A stretch of 64,000 nt of DNA from assembly GCA_035534855.1 (NCBI GenBank), contig DATLRD010000031.1, forward strand, positions 5,041-69,040, written 5' to 3'. Positions 42,315 through 50,839 of this stretch are shown here, piece after piece. Source of the DNA: DATARH01 sp035534855 (lineage in GTDB: Bacteria > Pseudomonadota > Alphaproteobacteria > ATCC43930 > CGMCC-115725). Within the stretch, counting starts at the first letter, position 1. The number at the start of each line of letters is the position of its first letter. Position numbers and translations under genes: made by a program. The notes under the pieces were generated by a model that saw only the letters and a list, made by a program, of their open reading frames with translations, was not told the origin of the DNA and ran no database searches.

Positions 42315-42764
42315 TCAGGTGCGGGCAGGAACGGAAATCTCGGAAGCCGGCGGCACGAAGGCCAGCGGCGAGATCATGTCGTCGAGCGACACGGCGGCCA
42401 GCGCCTGCCCGACCGCGCGATTGATCGCCGCCCAGTGCGGCCGCGTCGGGCAGTAATTGGTGTGCGCGCATTCGTCGACATGGACCGAACATTGCGTCAG
42501 CCCGATATCGCCGTCGATCGCCGCGACCACCTCGGCGACCGTGATCTCGGTCGCCGGGCGCGCCAGCCGATAGCCGCCGCCGGCACCGCGCGTCGCCGAG
42601 ACCAGCTCGGCATGACCCAGCGCCTTCAGCACTTTCGCGACGGTCGCCGGAGGCAGCCGGGTTTCCACCGCGATCGCCGCTGCATTGGCCTGGCGGTCGC
42701 CGTGGATCGCCATCTGGGTGGCGACGATGACGCCGTAATCGGCGAGTTTCGACAGGATGATCAT
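42315..42764 (-). CDS. SUF system Rrf2 family regulator
   Basis: A 149-residue winged-helix regulator beginning ILSKLADYG. It has the HTH, the RGAGGGYRLARP wing and cluster cysteines C92, C99 and C105 in CSVHVDECAHTNYC. It matches the SUF-linked Rrf2 subgroup rather than IscR. It is the first gene of the operon and probably autoregulates sufBCDSUT. The ATG at 42764 is the family start; the 18-residue longer frame is upstream leader. Confidence 0.92.
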   Translation of the reverse strand: MIILSKLADYGVIVATQMAIHGDRQANAAAIAVETRLPPATVAKVLKALGHAELVSATRGAGGGYRLARPATEITVAEVVAAIDGDIGLTQCSVHVDECAHTNYCPTRPHWAAINRAVGQALAAVSLDDMISPLAFVPPASEISVPART

Positions 42765-42900
42765 CGGATTGCCGATGCCACTCGGGTTGCGTCCAATTCG
42801 GACTGGATTGGTACGCAATACATCGTCGCTCGGCTGCGCCCGGTCAAGCCCAAATGCCGCGCGACCGGTCGTGTGGCGTTCGGTCGCGCGTGGGCCCCCC

Positions 42901-43290
42901 TCAGCCGCCGATCGTGGCCTCCGCCCGTTCGATCGCGTTCAGCAGTTCGCTTGGGCAAAACGGCTTCTGCACCAGGCCGAGCGGCTGGGCGCGCTGCGCC
43001 CGCAAGGCGATCTCGGGATTGAAATCGCCCGAGATGAAGATCGCCGGAATCCCATACTCGGCTTTGAGTTGCACGGCGAGGTCGACCCCGTCAATCGGCC
43101 CGAGCAGGCCGATATCGACGAGGGCGAGCGCCGGCTGTGTGACCGCGGCAAGCGCCAGCGCCTCGACCCCCGACGCGGCGGTCCCGACCGTGACGAATCC
43201 CAGCTTGGCCATCAGTTCGGTGAGATAGGCGGCGACCAACGAGTCGTCTTCGGCGATGAGTATCGTGATCGGCTTGCTTGTGTTGGCCAT
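42901..43290 (-). CDS. Single-domain response regulator
   Basis: A 129-residue CheY-like receiver. Acidic residues in ILIAEDDSLVAAYL, the phospho-acceptor Asp in LALVDIGLLGP, the serine in AIFISGDF and the lysine in GLVQKPFCPSEL are in place. There is no output domain. The ATG at 43290 is the best start, though the ribosome site is weak. It points toward the SUF operon and away from the OmpR-type regulator. Its kinase cannot be told; the kinase at 44154 belongs to the other regulator. Confidence 0.88.
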   Translation of the reverse strand: MANTSKPITILIAEDDSLVAAYLTELMAKLGFVTVGTAASGVEALALAAVTQPALALVDIGLLGPIDGVDLAVQLKAEYGIPAIFISGDFNPEIALRAQRAQPLGLVQKPFCPSELLNAIERAEATIGG

Positions 43291-43457
43291 CGCAACCACT
43301 TCACATCCGTCCGCTACCGTCGATGTGCGGTCCGGGCTGGCGGTCACGCAACTTCCGCAACCGGGGCCGGGCGCCGATCGAGAGCAAGGGTGCTGGGCTC
43401 GTCTGCCGTCTAGAGTCGGGCAGAGGGCTTAGCAAGATGTTAATGCCGCAGGGCGCG

Positions 43458-44135
43458 ATGAAGTTGCTGGTAGTCGAAGACGATCGCGAAACCGCCGCCT
43501 ACCTGGTCAAGGGCCTCAGCGAAAGCGGCTACGCGGTGGATCATTCGGCCGATGGCCGGGGTGGCCTGTTTCTCGCCACCGCCGGGCATTACGACGCGAT
43601 CATCCTCGACCGGATGCTGCCGGCGATGGACGGGCTGGCGCTGCTCGGGGCGCTGCGCGGGGCCGAGATCCGCACGCCGGCGCTGATCCTCAGCGCACTC
43701 GGCAGCGTCGATGACCGGGTGAAGGGGCTGCGCGCCGGCGGCGACGATTATCTGGTCAAGCCGTTCGCGTTCAGCGAGTTGCTGGCCCGGCTCGAAGCGC
43801 TGCTGCGGCGGGGCGTGACGGCGCTGGCGACCACCCGTCTGCGCGTCGCCGACCTCGAACTCGATCTGCTGACCCGAACCGTGAAGCGCGGCACCAAGGC
43901 GATCGACCTGTTGCCGCGCGAATTCCAGCTGCTCGAATGCCTGATGCGCCACGCCGGCCACGTGGTGACGCGAACGATGCTTCTCGAAAACGTCTGGGAT
44001 TATCATTTCGACCCGCAGACCAATGTGATCGACGTGCATATCAGCCGGCTGCGCCACAAGATCGACCGCAATTTCGAGCACCCGCTGCTCCACACCGTGC
44101 GCGGCGCCGGCTATTGCCTGCGCGCGCCGGAGTAG
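43458..44135 (+). CDS. OmpR family response regulator
   Basis: A 225-residue two-domain regulator. KLLVVEDDRE provides the acidic pocket, D51 in AIILDRMLP the phospho-site and YLVKPFAF the lysine. The C-terminal winged helix (LLPREFQLLECLMRHAGHVVTRTMLLENVWDYHFDPQTNVIDVHISRLRHKI) binds DNA. The ATG at 43458 fits the family; ATGs at 43437 and 43443 give short extensions. The sensor kinase gene follows after 18 bp. Confidence 0.95.
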   Translation: MKLLVVEDDRETAAYLVKGLSESGYAVDHSADGRGGLFLATAGHYDAIILDRMLPAMDGLALLGALRGAEIRTPALILSALGSVDDRVKGLRAGGDDYLVKPFAFSELLARLEALLRRGVTALATTRLRVADLELDLLTRTVKRGTKAIDLLPREFQLLECLMRHAGHVVTRTMLLENVWDYHFDPQTNVIDVHISRLRHKIDRNFEHPLLHTVRGAGYCLRAPE

Positions 44136-44153
44136 GCGCCGGATGGCCGGGCG

Positions 44154-45602
44154 ATGATCATCAGCAGGCTTGCCGCTCCCCCGCCGCACCGGCCGGCCGA
44201 CGGCGGCCTGGCGGCTGCGATGCGGCGCCTGCTCAAGACCCACGCGGTGCGGCTGGCGGCGCTGTATTTCGCGGTGTTCGCGGTTTCGGTGCTCGGGGTC
44301 CTGCTGTTCGTCTATTGGGTCAGCGCGAATTTCGTCGAGCGCCAGACCGAGGCGACGCTCGACGCTGAGGTGACCGGCCTCGCCGAGCAATATGCTCAGC
44401 GCGGGCTCAGCGGCCTCATTCAGATCGTCGCCGCGCGCAGCGCCGGCGACCGCGGCGACGGCATGTTCTATCTCGTCACAGATCCCAGCGGGCATCCGCT
44501 CGCCGGCAACATCGCGAACTGGCCGGCCGGCGCCAAGTTTGCCTCGGGCTCGGTGTCGTTCACGGTCGAGGTGCCGGTCAAGGGCCACACGCAGTCGCAC
44601 CCGGCGCAGGGCATCCTGTTCAGGATCCCGCGCGACTACCGGCTTCTCGTCGGGCGCGACATCAGCGACGCGGCGGCGTTTCGCGATCGCATCAAGACGA
44701 CGCTTCTGTGGTCGGGGCTGGTGGCGCTGGGGGTCGGGCTGATCGGCGGCTCGATCATGGGACGCAACATGCTGCGGCGGGTCGAGCGGGTGAACCGCAC
44801 CGCCGAGCGGGTGATGGCCGGCAATTTGTCCGACCGGGTACCGGTGATGGGCACCAGCGACGAATTCGACCAACTCGCCGCCAACCTCAACGGCATGCTC
44901 GACCAGATCGAACGGCTGATGACGGCGATGCGCGAGGTGACCGACAACGTCGCGCACGATTTGAAGACGCCGCTGGCGCGGCTGCGCGCCCGGCTCGAGC
45001 TGACCTTGCTGTCGCCGACCGACGAGGCGGCGCAGGGCGAGGCGATCCGTGCCGCGATCGACGAGGCCGACCGGCTGCTGGCCACTTTCAACGCGCTGTT
45101 GAGCATCACCGAAGCGGAGTCGGGGGCCAGCCGCAGCCGGGCCGAGCCACTTGACCTCGGCGAGCTGGCACGCGCCGCGGCCGAACTCTACGAGCCGGTC
45201 GCCGAGGAAAAGGGCTTTGCGCTACGCCTCGACAGCGCACCGGGGATCATGATTCGCGGCGACCGGCACCTGTTGTCGCAGGCGGTCGCCAATCTGCTCG
45301 ACAATGCGCTCAAATACGGCATACGCGACGACCGGCCCGGCGAGATCGAGCTGTCGGTGGCGGCCAGGGAAGGGCGCGCCGCGCTGCAGGTATCGGACCG
45401 CGGACCGGGAATTCCGGTGGAGGACCAGGAAACCGTGTTCGACCGCTTTGTCCGCCTCGAACCGAGCCGCAGCACGCCCGGCAACGGACTTGGGCTCAGT
45501 CTGGTGCGAGCCGCCGCGCGGCTGCACGACGGCACCGTGTCGCTGCTCGATCATGCACCGGGGCTGACGGTGCGGCTCGAATTCCCGGCGCTCCCGGCGT
45601 GA
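44154..45602 (+). CDS. Sensor histidine kinase
   Basis: A 482-residue inner-membrane kinase. Transmembrane segments lie at about 33-57 and 182-202, with a ~125-residue periplasmic sensor between them. A HAMP linker follows, then the phospho-acceptor H268 in NVAHDLKTPLARLR and the ATPase domain with NLLDNALKYG, DRGPGIP and GNGLGLSLV. It is the partner of the OmpR-type regulator just upstream. The signal is unknown. Confidence 0.95.
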   Translation: MIISRLAAPPPHRPADGGLAAAMRRLLKTHAVRLAALYFAVFAVSVLGVLLFVYWVSANFVERQTEATLDAEVTGLAEQYAQRGLSGLIQIVAARSAGDRGDGMFYLVTDPSGHPLAGNIANWPAGAKFASGSVSFTVEVPVKGHTQSHPAQGILFRIPRDYRLLVGRDISDAAAFRDRIKTTLLWSGLVALGVGLIGGSIMGRNMLRRVERVNRTAERVMAGNLSDRVPVMGTSDEFDQLAANLNGMLDQIERLMTAMREVTDNVAHDLKTPLARLRARLELTLLSPTDEAAQGEAIRAAIDEADRLLATFNALLSITEAESGASRSRAEPLDLGELARAAAELYEPVAEEKGFALRLDSAPGIMIRGDRHLLSQAVANLLDNALKYGIRDDRPGEIELSVAAREGRAALQVSDRGPGIPVEDQETVFDRFVRLEPSRSTPGNGLGLSLVRAAARLHDGTVSLLDHAPGLTVRLEFPALPA

Positions 45603-45635
45603 GCCCACGATGCCGCCCGGCCGGACCCGCCGAGA

Positions 45636-45818
45636 TCACTCGGCAAATCCGACGGATCGAGGGTCCGCAGGGTCGAGCCGGCGCGCGGTTTCCACGATCA
45701 TCTCGCGAAACCCGTCGTGGTCGAACCCGGCGCTGCGCAGCACCGGGGCCATCATTTCGTCGTCGAGCAACTCTTCAAGGCTCGGCTCATAGCGGCAGCA
45801 TGCGATCCGTGCGGCCAT
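45636..45818 (-). CDS. Small conserved hypothetical protein
   Basis: A 60-residue protein (ARIACCRYEPSLEELLDDEMMAPVLRSAGF, then GFREMIVETARRLD). It has an unusually strong ribosome site, AAGGAGGGG, six bases before the ATG at 45818, so I accept it as a real gene. Two adjacent cysteines and an acidic helix are the only features. No function can be assigned. It converges on the histidine kinase gene and is divergent from hpnN. Confidence 0.7.
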   Translation of the reverse strand: MAARIACCRYEPSLEELLDDEMMAPVLRSAGFDHDGFREMIVETARRLDPADPRSVGFAE

Positions 45819-45863
45819 GATCCCCTCCTTACCTGCAAGATTGTAGGCAGGCTCGCTGGTAAG

Positions 45864-45883
45864 CGTGTCCTAAATATGACACG
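45864..45883. promoter_or_regulatory. Inverted repeat between the small gene and hpnN
   Basis: CGTGTC (45864-45869) and GACACG (45878-45883) flank an A/T-rich 8-nt spacer (CTAAATAT). A symmetrical site of this kind in a divergent gap is a reasonable operator or promoter-associated element. No regulator can be named. Confidence 0.4.
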
Positions 45884-45982
45884 GGATCGGTTAATTTGTG
45901 GCAATCAGGCCATTATTTTTCCGAACTCCCCGGGAATCGAATTCGTCTCAAGCCGGCCTCATCCATCAAACCGAGAAATTGT

Positions 45983-48727
45983 GTGATAGCCGCCCTTGTT
46001 ACCCGTCTGGTCGAATTTTCCCACCGCCGTGCCTGGGCCGTGCTGGCGGCCCTGCTGCTGCTGACCGTCGCCGCCGGCTACTATGCCGCCACCCATCTGT
46101 CGATCGACACCAATGTCGAGCGGATGCTGCCGCGCGACACGGGTTGGCGGCAGCAGGAAATCGCGCTCGACCGCGCGTTTCCGCAAAACGCCAACCTACT
46201 GGCGATCGTGGTCGACGGCGACACGGCGGAGGCGGCGAATTCCGCCGCCGCGGCGCTGGCCGCCCGCCTGACTGCCGAGCCGGCGTTGTTCCGCCATGTC
46301 CGCCGCCCCGACGGCGGTCCGTTCTTCGACCAGAACGGCCTGCTGTTTCTGCCCGAAAGCGACCTGAAAAAGGTTTCCCAGCAACTCGTCGCGGCCCAGC
46401 CGATGATCGGCAGCCTGGCGGCCGACCCGAGCCTGCGCGGACTGTTCGGGGCTCTGACGCTGTTTCTGGAAGGGGTAAAGCGCGGCGACGTGACGCTCGA
46501 TAAGCTCGACCCGTCGCTGACCCACCTCGCCGCGGCGATCGACGAGGTCGTTGCCGGCCACGCCAGGCCACTTGACTGGGGCCAGATGCTGACCGGCGAA
46601 AAGCCCGATCCGCGCGAATTACGGCGCTTTGTGCTGGCGCAGCCGACGCTCGATTACAGCGCGCTCGAACCCGGTGCCAAGGCCACGGCCGAGGTCCGCC
46701 ATATCGTCAACGAGCTTCGCCTGACCCCGGCAAACGGCGTACGCGTGCGGATCACTGGGCCGGTCGCGCTCGGCGACGAGCAGTTTGCGACGCTGCGCGA
46801 GGGGGCGTTGCGCTCGATTGTGATTTCGGTCGTCGGCGTGTGCGTGCTGCTGTTCGCGGCGCTGCGCTCGGTGCGCCTCGTCGCCGCGATCCTCGCGACG
46901 CTGGCCAGCGGCGCCGTGGTAACCGCCGCGTTCGCCGCGTTGGCAATCGGCTCCCTGAACCTGGTCTCGGTCGCGTTCGGGGTGCTGTTCATCGGCCTGG
47001 CGGTCGATTTCGGCATCCAGTTCGGTATCCGCTACCGCGACCAGCGGCACCAGCGCAGCGGGCTCGGCGACGCGCTCGCCGGCGCCGCCGACACGATCGG
47101 GCCGTCGCTGGTGCTGGCCGCCGGCGCGACCGCGATCGGCTTCTTCTCGTTCGTACCGACCGCCTATGTCGGGGTGCGCGAACTGGGCTGGATCGCCGGC
47201 GCCGGCATGATCGTCGCGATCGTGCTGAATTTCCTGCTGCTTCCGGCGCTGCTGACGGTGCTGCGGCCGCGCGCCGAACCCGAGCCGGTGGGGTTTCGCT
47301 GGGCCGCTCCGCTCGACCGTTTGCTGCTGCGCCGCCGCGCCTGGGTCGGGCTCGCCGCCGCGCTGGCGGCATTGGGCGGACTGGCGCTGATGCCGCGGGT
47401 CGGGTTCGACTTCGACCCGCTTGACCTGCAAAACCCGCACAACGAATCGGTCGCGACCGTGCTCGACCTGACCAAGAACCCGGACACCTCGCCCTATACC
47501 GCCGAGATCCTGACCCCGTCGCTCGCAGCCGCCACCGCGCTTGCCGCCAAGCTCGAAAAGCTGCCCGAGGTCGCCCGCGTGGTGACCGCGGCGAGCTATG
47601 TGCCGCAGGATCAGAGCGCCAAGCTGGCGATGATCAGCGATCTGTCGCTGCTGCTCGGCCCGACCCTGGTGCCGCCGGCCACCAAGCCGCCGCCGACCGA
47701 GGCCGAGGTGCTGAAGGCGATGGCCGATTGCCGCGCCGCGTTGCTCGCGGCCTCGGCGTCGGGCAAGGCCGACGGCGCCGCGACCCGGCTGGCGCAATCG
47801 CTTGAGGCGGCGATCACCAAAGGGCCCGGCATCGTCGCGCCGCTGGGTCACAGCCTGCTGGCCGGGCTGAAAGGGCAATTGGCGATGCTCGCCGACCTGC
47901 TCCAGGCTCGCAACGTGTCGATCACCTCGCTGCCGCCGGTTCTGCGCGACGACTGGATCACCCCGAACGGGCGGGCGCGCGTCGAGGTCTTCCCGAAAGG
48001 CAACGCGCGCGACCACAAGGTGCTCGAGCAATTTGTCGCGGCGGTGCGGACGCTCGCCCCCAACGCCACCGGCACGCCGGTGACGATCCAGGAATCCGGG
48101 CGGCTGATCAGCCACGCCTTTGTCGAGGCCGGGATCATCGCGGTGATCGCGATCACGCTGCTGCTCGCGGCGATCCTGCGCCGGCCGCGCGATGTCGCGA
48201 TGGTCGTGGCGCCGCTCCTGCTGGCGGCGATCCTGACGCTGGCGACGACGGTGCTCGCCGGCATGCCGCTCAACTACGCCAACATCATCGCGCTGCCGCT
48301 GCTGCTCGGCATCGGCGTCGCCTTCGACATCTATTTCGTCATGAACTGGCGCCGCGGCACGAGCGCGCATCTGCAATCGAGCACCGCGCGCGCCGTCGTG
48401 TTCAGTGCGCTGACGACGATGACCGCGTTCGGCAGCCTCGCGCTGTCCAACGACCCCGGCACCGCCGACATGGGCAAGCTGCTGTTGATCTCACTGGCCT
48501 ACACGCTGCTGTGCACGCTGGTCGTGCTGCCGGCGCTGCTCGGCCCGGCGCGGGTCAGCCCCCCGCGGGTCAGCCCGCCGCCAGATCGCCGTAGCTCGCC
48601 AGCTCGATCCCCAGCTCGTCGATCCGCCGCCGCACCTGCGGGCTCAGCAGTGCCGCCAGCTCTTCCTCGTGCCGATAGCCGGGGATCGCGCCGGGGCGGG
48701 CCGCGGGGTGGAAATAAACCTCGCTGA
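45983..48727 (+). CDS. hpnN: Hopanoid transporter HpnN (RND/MMPL family)
   Basis: An inner-membrane transporter moving hopanoids to the outer membrane. There is one N-terminal membrane helix (VLAALLLLTVAAGYYAA), a large periplasmic domain, then two blocks of five to six helices, including NLVSVAFGVLFIGLAVDFGIQFGIRYRD and NYANIIALPLLLGIGVAFDIYFVMNWRRG with their buried acidic residues. The GTG at 45983 fits the family start better than the open frame from 45896. The last ~60 residues, after LVVLPALLG, are Pro/Arg/Ser-rich and overlap the convergent hpnK by 158 bp, so the C-terminus is unusually long. Confidence 0.92.
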   Translation: MIAALVTRLVEFSHRRAWAVLAALLLLTVAAGYYAATHLSIDTNVERMLPRDTGWRQQEIALDRAFPQNANLLAIVVDGDTAEAANSAAAALAARLTAEPALFRHVRRPDGGPFFDQNGLLFLPESDLKKVSQQLVAAQPMIGSLAADPSLRGLFGALTLFLEGVKRGDVTLDKLDPSLTHLAAAIDEVVAGHARPLDWGQMLTGEKPDPRELRRFVLAQPTLDYSALEPGAKATAEVRHIVNELRLTPANGVRVRITGPVALGDEQFATLREGALRSIVISVVGVCVLLFAALRSVRLVAAILATLASGAVVTAAFAALAIGSLNLVSVAFGVLFIGLAVDFGIQFGIRYRDQRHQRSGLGDALAGAADTIGPSLVLAAGATAIGFFSFVPTAYVGVRELGWIAGAGMIVAIVLNFLLLPALLTVLRPRAEPEPVGFRWAAPLDRLLLRRRAWVGLAAALAALGGLALMPRVGFDFDPLDLQNPHNESVATVLDLTKNPDTSPYTAEILTPSLAAATALAAKLEKLPEVARVVTAASYVPQDQSAKLAMISDLSLLLGPTLVPPATKPPPTEAEVLKAMADCRAALLAASASGKADGAATRLAQSLEAAITKGPGIVAPLGHSLLAGLKGQLAMLADLLQARNVSITSLPPVLRDDWITPNGRARVEVFPKGNARDHKVLEQFVAAVRTLAPNATGTPVTIQESGRLISHAFVEAGIIAVIAITLLLAAILRRPRDVAMVVAPLLLAAILTLATTVLAGMPLNYANIIALPLLLGIGVAFDIYFVMNWRRGTSAHLQSSTARAVVFSALTTMTAFGSLALSNDPGTADMGKLLLISLAYTLLCTLVVLPALLGPARVSPPRVSPPPDRRSSPARSPARRSAAAPAGSAVPPALPRADSRGSRRGGPRGGNKPR

Positions 48728-49415
48728 CCCCGTCGGGCAGGTGCGGCAGCAGCGCCAAAATGCGGGCTTCGGTCATCGCGCCGCTCCATTTGAGGCCGAA
48801 TACCTGGTCGCCGGCGGAGATCCCGGCGCGGCTCAGCCGGCGCGCCAGCGCACTGACCGCAAACCCGAAAAACGGGGCATGGTAGCGTTCGCCGGGAAAT
48901 GCCGCGCGCAGCGGCGCCACCGGCTCGTGCGGCAGGCGCAGCGCCCGCAAGCCGAACTCTCGCCCGATCTCGACCACAAGGCCCGCGACGGTCGGGTGGA
49001 GCTGGATGTGCTTGTGCCCGTCGACATGGTTGAGCGCGAGGCCGGTGGCGTGGAACGCCGCGAACTGGGCACGGATTTCCACGGCAAGCTGGCGCCGCGC
49101 GCCGGCCCGGAAGAAGAACCGCACCCCGGCCCGCACCTCGTTGTCGAGAAATCGCCCGCCGCGTCCGACCAGCGCCGGGATGTCGCGGGCCGGCAACACC
49201 GGCGCGCCGTCGACCAGCACCAGATGCAGCCCGACCCTCAACCCCGGCAGCCGCCGGGCGCGCGCCACCGCATCCGCCGCGGCCGGCGCGGCCACCATCA
49301 GGCTGGCGCTGGTCAGGATGCCGTCGCGGTGCGCCCGCTCGACTGCCTCATTGACCGCGACGTCGCGGCCGAAATCGTCGGCCGTGACGATAAGCTGCCT
49401 GGGTAGCCGGCTCAG
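48570..49415 (-). CDS. hpnK: Hopanoid biosynthesis deacetylase HpnK
   Basis: A 281-residue YdjC/ChbG-type deacetylase. VTADDFGRDVAVNEAVERAHRDGILTSASLM holds the metal Asp pair, GLHLVLVDG and ALNHVDGHKHIQLHP the histidines. It removes the N-acetyl group from the glucosaminyl hopanoid made by HpnI. No ATG, GTG or TTG fits; the frame enters straight from hpnJ. A CTG at 49415 overlaps the hpnJ stop (CTGA) and has GGGAG at the right distance, so a CTG start with translational coupling is likely. It ends inside hpnN on the opposite strand. Confidence 0.9.
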   Translation of the reverse strand: MSRLPRQLIVTADDFGRDVAVNEAVERAHRDGILTSASLMVAAPAAADAVARARRLPGLRVGLHLVLVDGAPVLPARDIPALVGRGGRFLDNEVRAGVRFFFRAGARRQLAVEIRAQFAAFHATGLALNHVDGHKHIQLHPTVAGLVVEIGREFGLRALRLPHEPVAPLRAAFPGERYHAPFFGFAVSALARRLSRAGISAGDQVFGLKWSGAMTEARILALLPHLPDGVSEVYFHPAARPGAIPGYRHEEELAALLSPQVRRRIDELGIELASYGDLAAG

Positions 49416-50839
49416 CCAGCCATCTCCCGGTGGCGCAGGAACTGGAAGAACTCGACCCCCTCGCGCAGCCGCCGGCGCATCATCTGCGGGCTCTTGATCA
49501 TCTCGGCGACCAGCGAGGCGATCTTTTTCCGCCGGAAATAGAAGCGCTTGTAGAAGACTTCCAGCGAATCGAAGATCTCGCCGTGCGACAGGTGCGAATA
49601 GTGCAGAGGCGCGATCTGCACCCCGTGGTCGTCGAGCAGCTCGGCGTGGGCGGTATCGAGCCAGCCCTCGTGCACCGCCTGGCGATACAGCTCGGTGCCG
49701 GGATAGGGCGCCGCCAGCGACACCTGGATCGTGTGCGGATTGATGTCGGCGGCAAAGCGGATCGTCTCCTCGATCGTCTCCTTCGTCTCGCCCGGCAGGC
49801 CGAGGATGAAGGTGCCGTGGATCGTCACGCCGAGGTCGTGGCAATCCTTGGTAAAGCGGCGCGCGACGTCGACCCGCATCCCCTTCTTGATGTTGTACAG
49901 GATCTGCTGGTTGCCGCTTTCGTAGCCGACCAGCAGCAATCGCAAGCCGTTGTCGCGCAGCACCTCAAGCGTCGCGCGCGGCACGTTGGCCTTGGCGTTG
50001 CACGACCAGGTGACGCCGAGCTTGCCGAGCTCACGGGCGATCGCCTCGGCGCGCGGCAAATTGTCGGTAAACGTGTCGTCGTCGAAGAAGAACTCTTTGA
50101 CCTGCGGGAAATAGCTCTTCGCCAGGCGGATTTCCTCGATCACGTGCTCGACCGAGCGCACCCGATAGCGGTGCCCGCCGACGGTTTGCGGCCACAGGCA
50201 GAATGTGCAACGGCTTTTGCACCCGCGCCCGGTGTAGAGCGACACGTAAGGGTGCTTCAGGTAGCCGATGAAATAGTCTTCGACCCTGAGGTCGCGCTTG
50301 TAGACCTCGGTGACGAACGGCAGCTGGTCCATGTCTTCGAGCACGGCGCGTGCCCGGTTGTGGACGATCGCGCCCGACCCGTCGCGATAGCTGAGCCCAT
50401 CGATGTCGGCGAGCCCGCGTCCCTCGGCGACCTCCTTGACCGTGAAGTCGAACTCTTCGCGTGCGACGAAATCGAGCGCCGTCGAAGCGGCAAGGCTCTG
50501 CTCGGGCTCGACCGCGACCTTGGCGCCGACAAAGCCGATCTTGAGGCGCGGGTTCATATCCTTCAGCGCCTCGGCGACCTTGACGTCGGAGGCGAAGGAC
50601 GGGGTTGAGGTGTGCAGCACCGCCAGCTCGTAATCCGGCGCCTGCGCCAGCACGGCGTCGAGGCTCAACCGCGCCGGCGGCGCGTCGATCAGCTTGCTGC
50701 CCGGCACCAGCGCCGCGGGCTGGGCAAGCCAGGTCGGGAACCAGAACGACTTGATCTCCCGCCGCGCCTGATAGCGTGACCCGGCGCCACCATCGAACCC
50801 GTCGAACGAGGGCGGCTGCAGAAACAGCGTTTTCATCAT
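49412..50839 (-). CDS. hpnJ: Hopanoid biosynthesis radical SAM protein HpnJ
   Basis: A 475-residue radical SAM enzyme with an N-terminal cobalamin-binding-like domain (residues ~1-160). The cluster motif is GRGCKSRCTFCLWPQTVGGHRYRVRS. HpnJ contracts the glucosamine ring to the cyclitol of the hopanoid head group. FFFDDDTFTDNLPRAEAIARELG and LLVGYESGNQQIL are B12-type radical SAM features. It overlaps hpnI by 4 nt (ATGA) at 50839 and runs into hpnK. Confidence 0.93.
   Translation of the reverse strand: MMKTLFLQPPSFDGFDGGAGSRYQARREIKSFWFPTWLAQPAALVPGSKLIDAPPARLSLDAVLAQAPDYELAVLHTSTPSFASDVKVAEALKDMNPRLKIGFVGAKVAVEPEQSLAASTALDFVAREEFDFTVKEVAEGRGLADIDGLSYRDGSGAIVHNRARAVLEDMDQLPFVTEVYKRDLRVEDYFIGYLKHPYVSLYTGRGCKSRCTFCLWPQTVGGHRYRVRSVEHVIEEIRLAKSYFPQVKEFFFDDDTFTDNLPRAEAIARELGKLGVTWSCNAKANVPRATLEVLRDNGLRLLLVGYESGNQQILYNIKKGMRVDVARRFTKDCHDLGVTIHGTFILGLPGETKETIEETIRFAADINPHTIQVSLAAPYPGTELYRQAVHEGWLDTAHAELLDDHGVQIAPLHYSHLSHGEIFDSLEVFYKRFYFRRKKIASLVAEMIKSPQMMRRRLREGVEFFQFLRHREMAG

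Noticed and set aside
42794..42815. IscR-like operator upstream of the SUF regulator
   Set aside because: CCAAT...ATTGG symmetry is visible, but only about half of the IscR positions fit. I cannot call it a site without a matrix search.
43440..44957. Open frame of 505 codons on the minus strand
   Set aside because: It mirrors the response regulator and histidine kinase, both with full motif sets; no motif appears in the antisense reading.
45896..45982. HpnN extension of 29 residues
   Set aside because: The family begins just before LVTRLVEFSHRRAW; the extension lies over the promoter region and lacks a ribosome site.
46619..48376. Open frame of 585 codons on the minus strand
   Set aside because: It is antisense to hpnN and rich in Arg, His and Gln without any fold signature.
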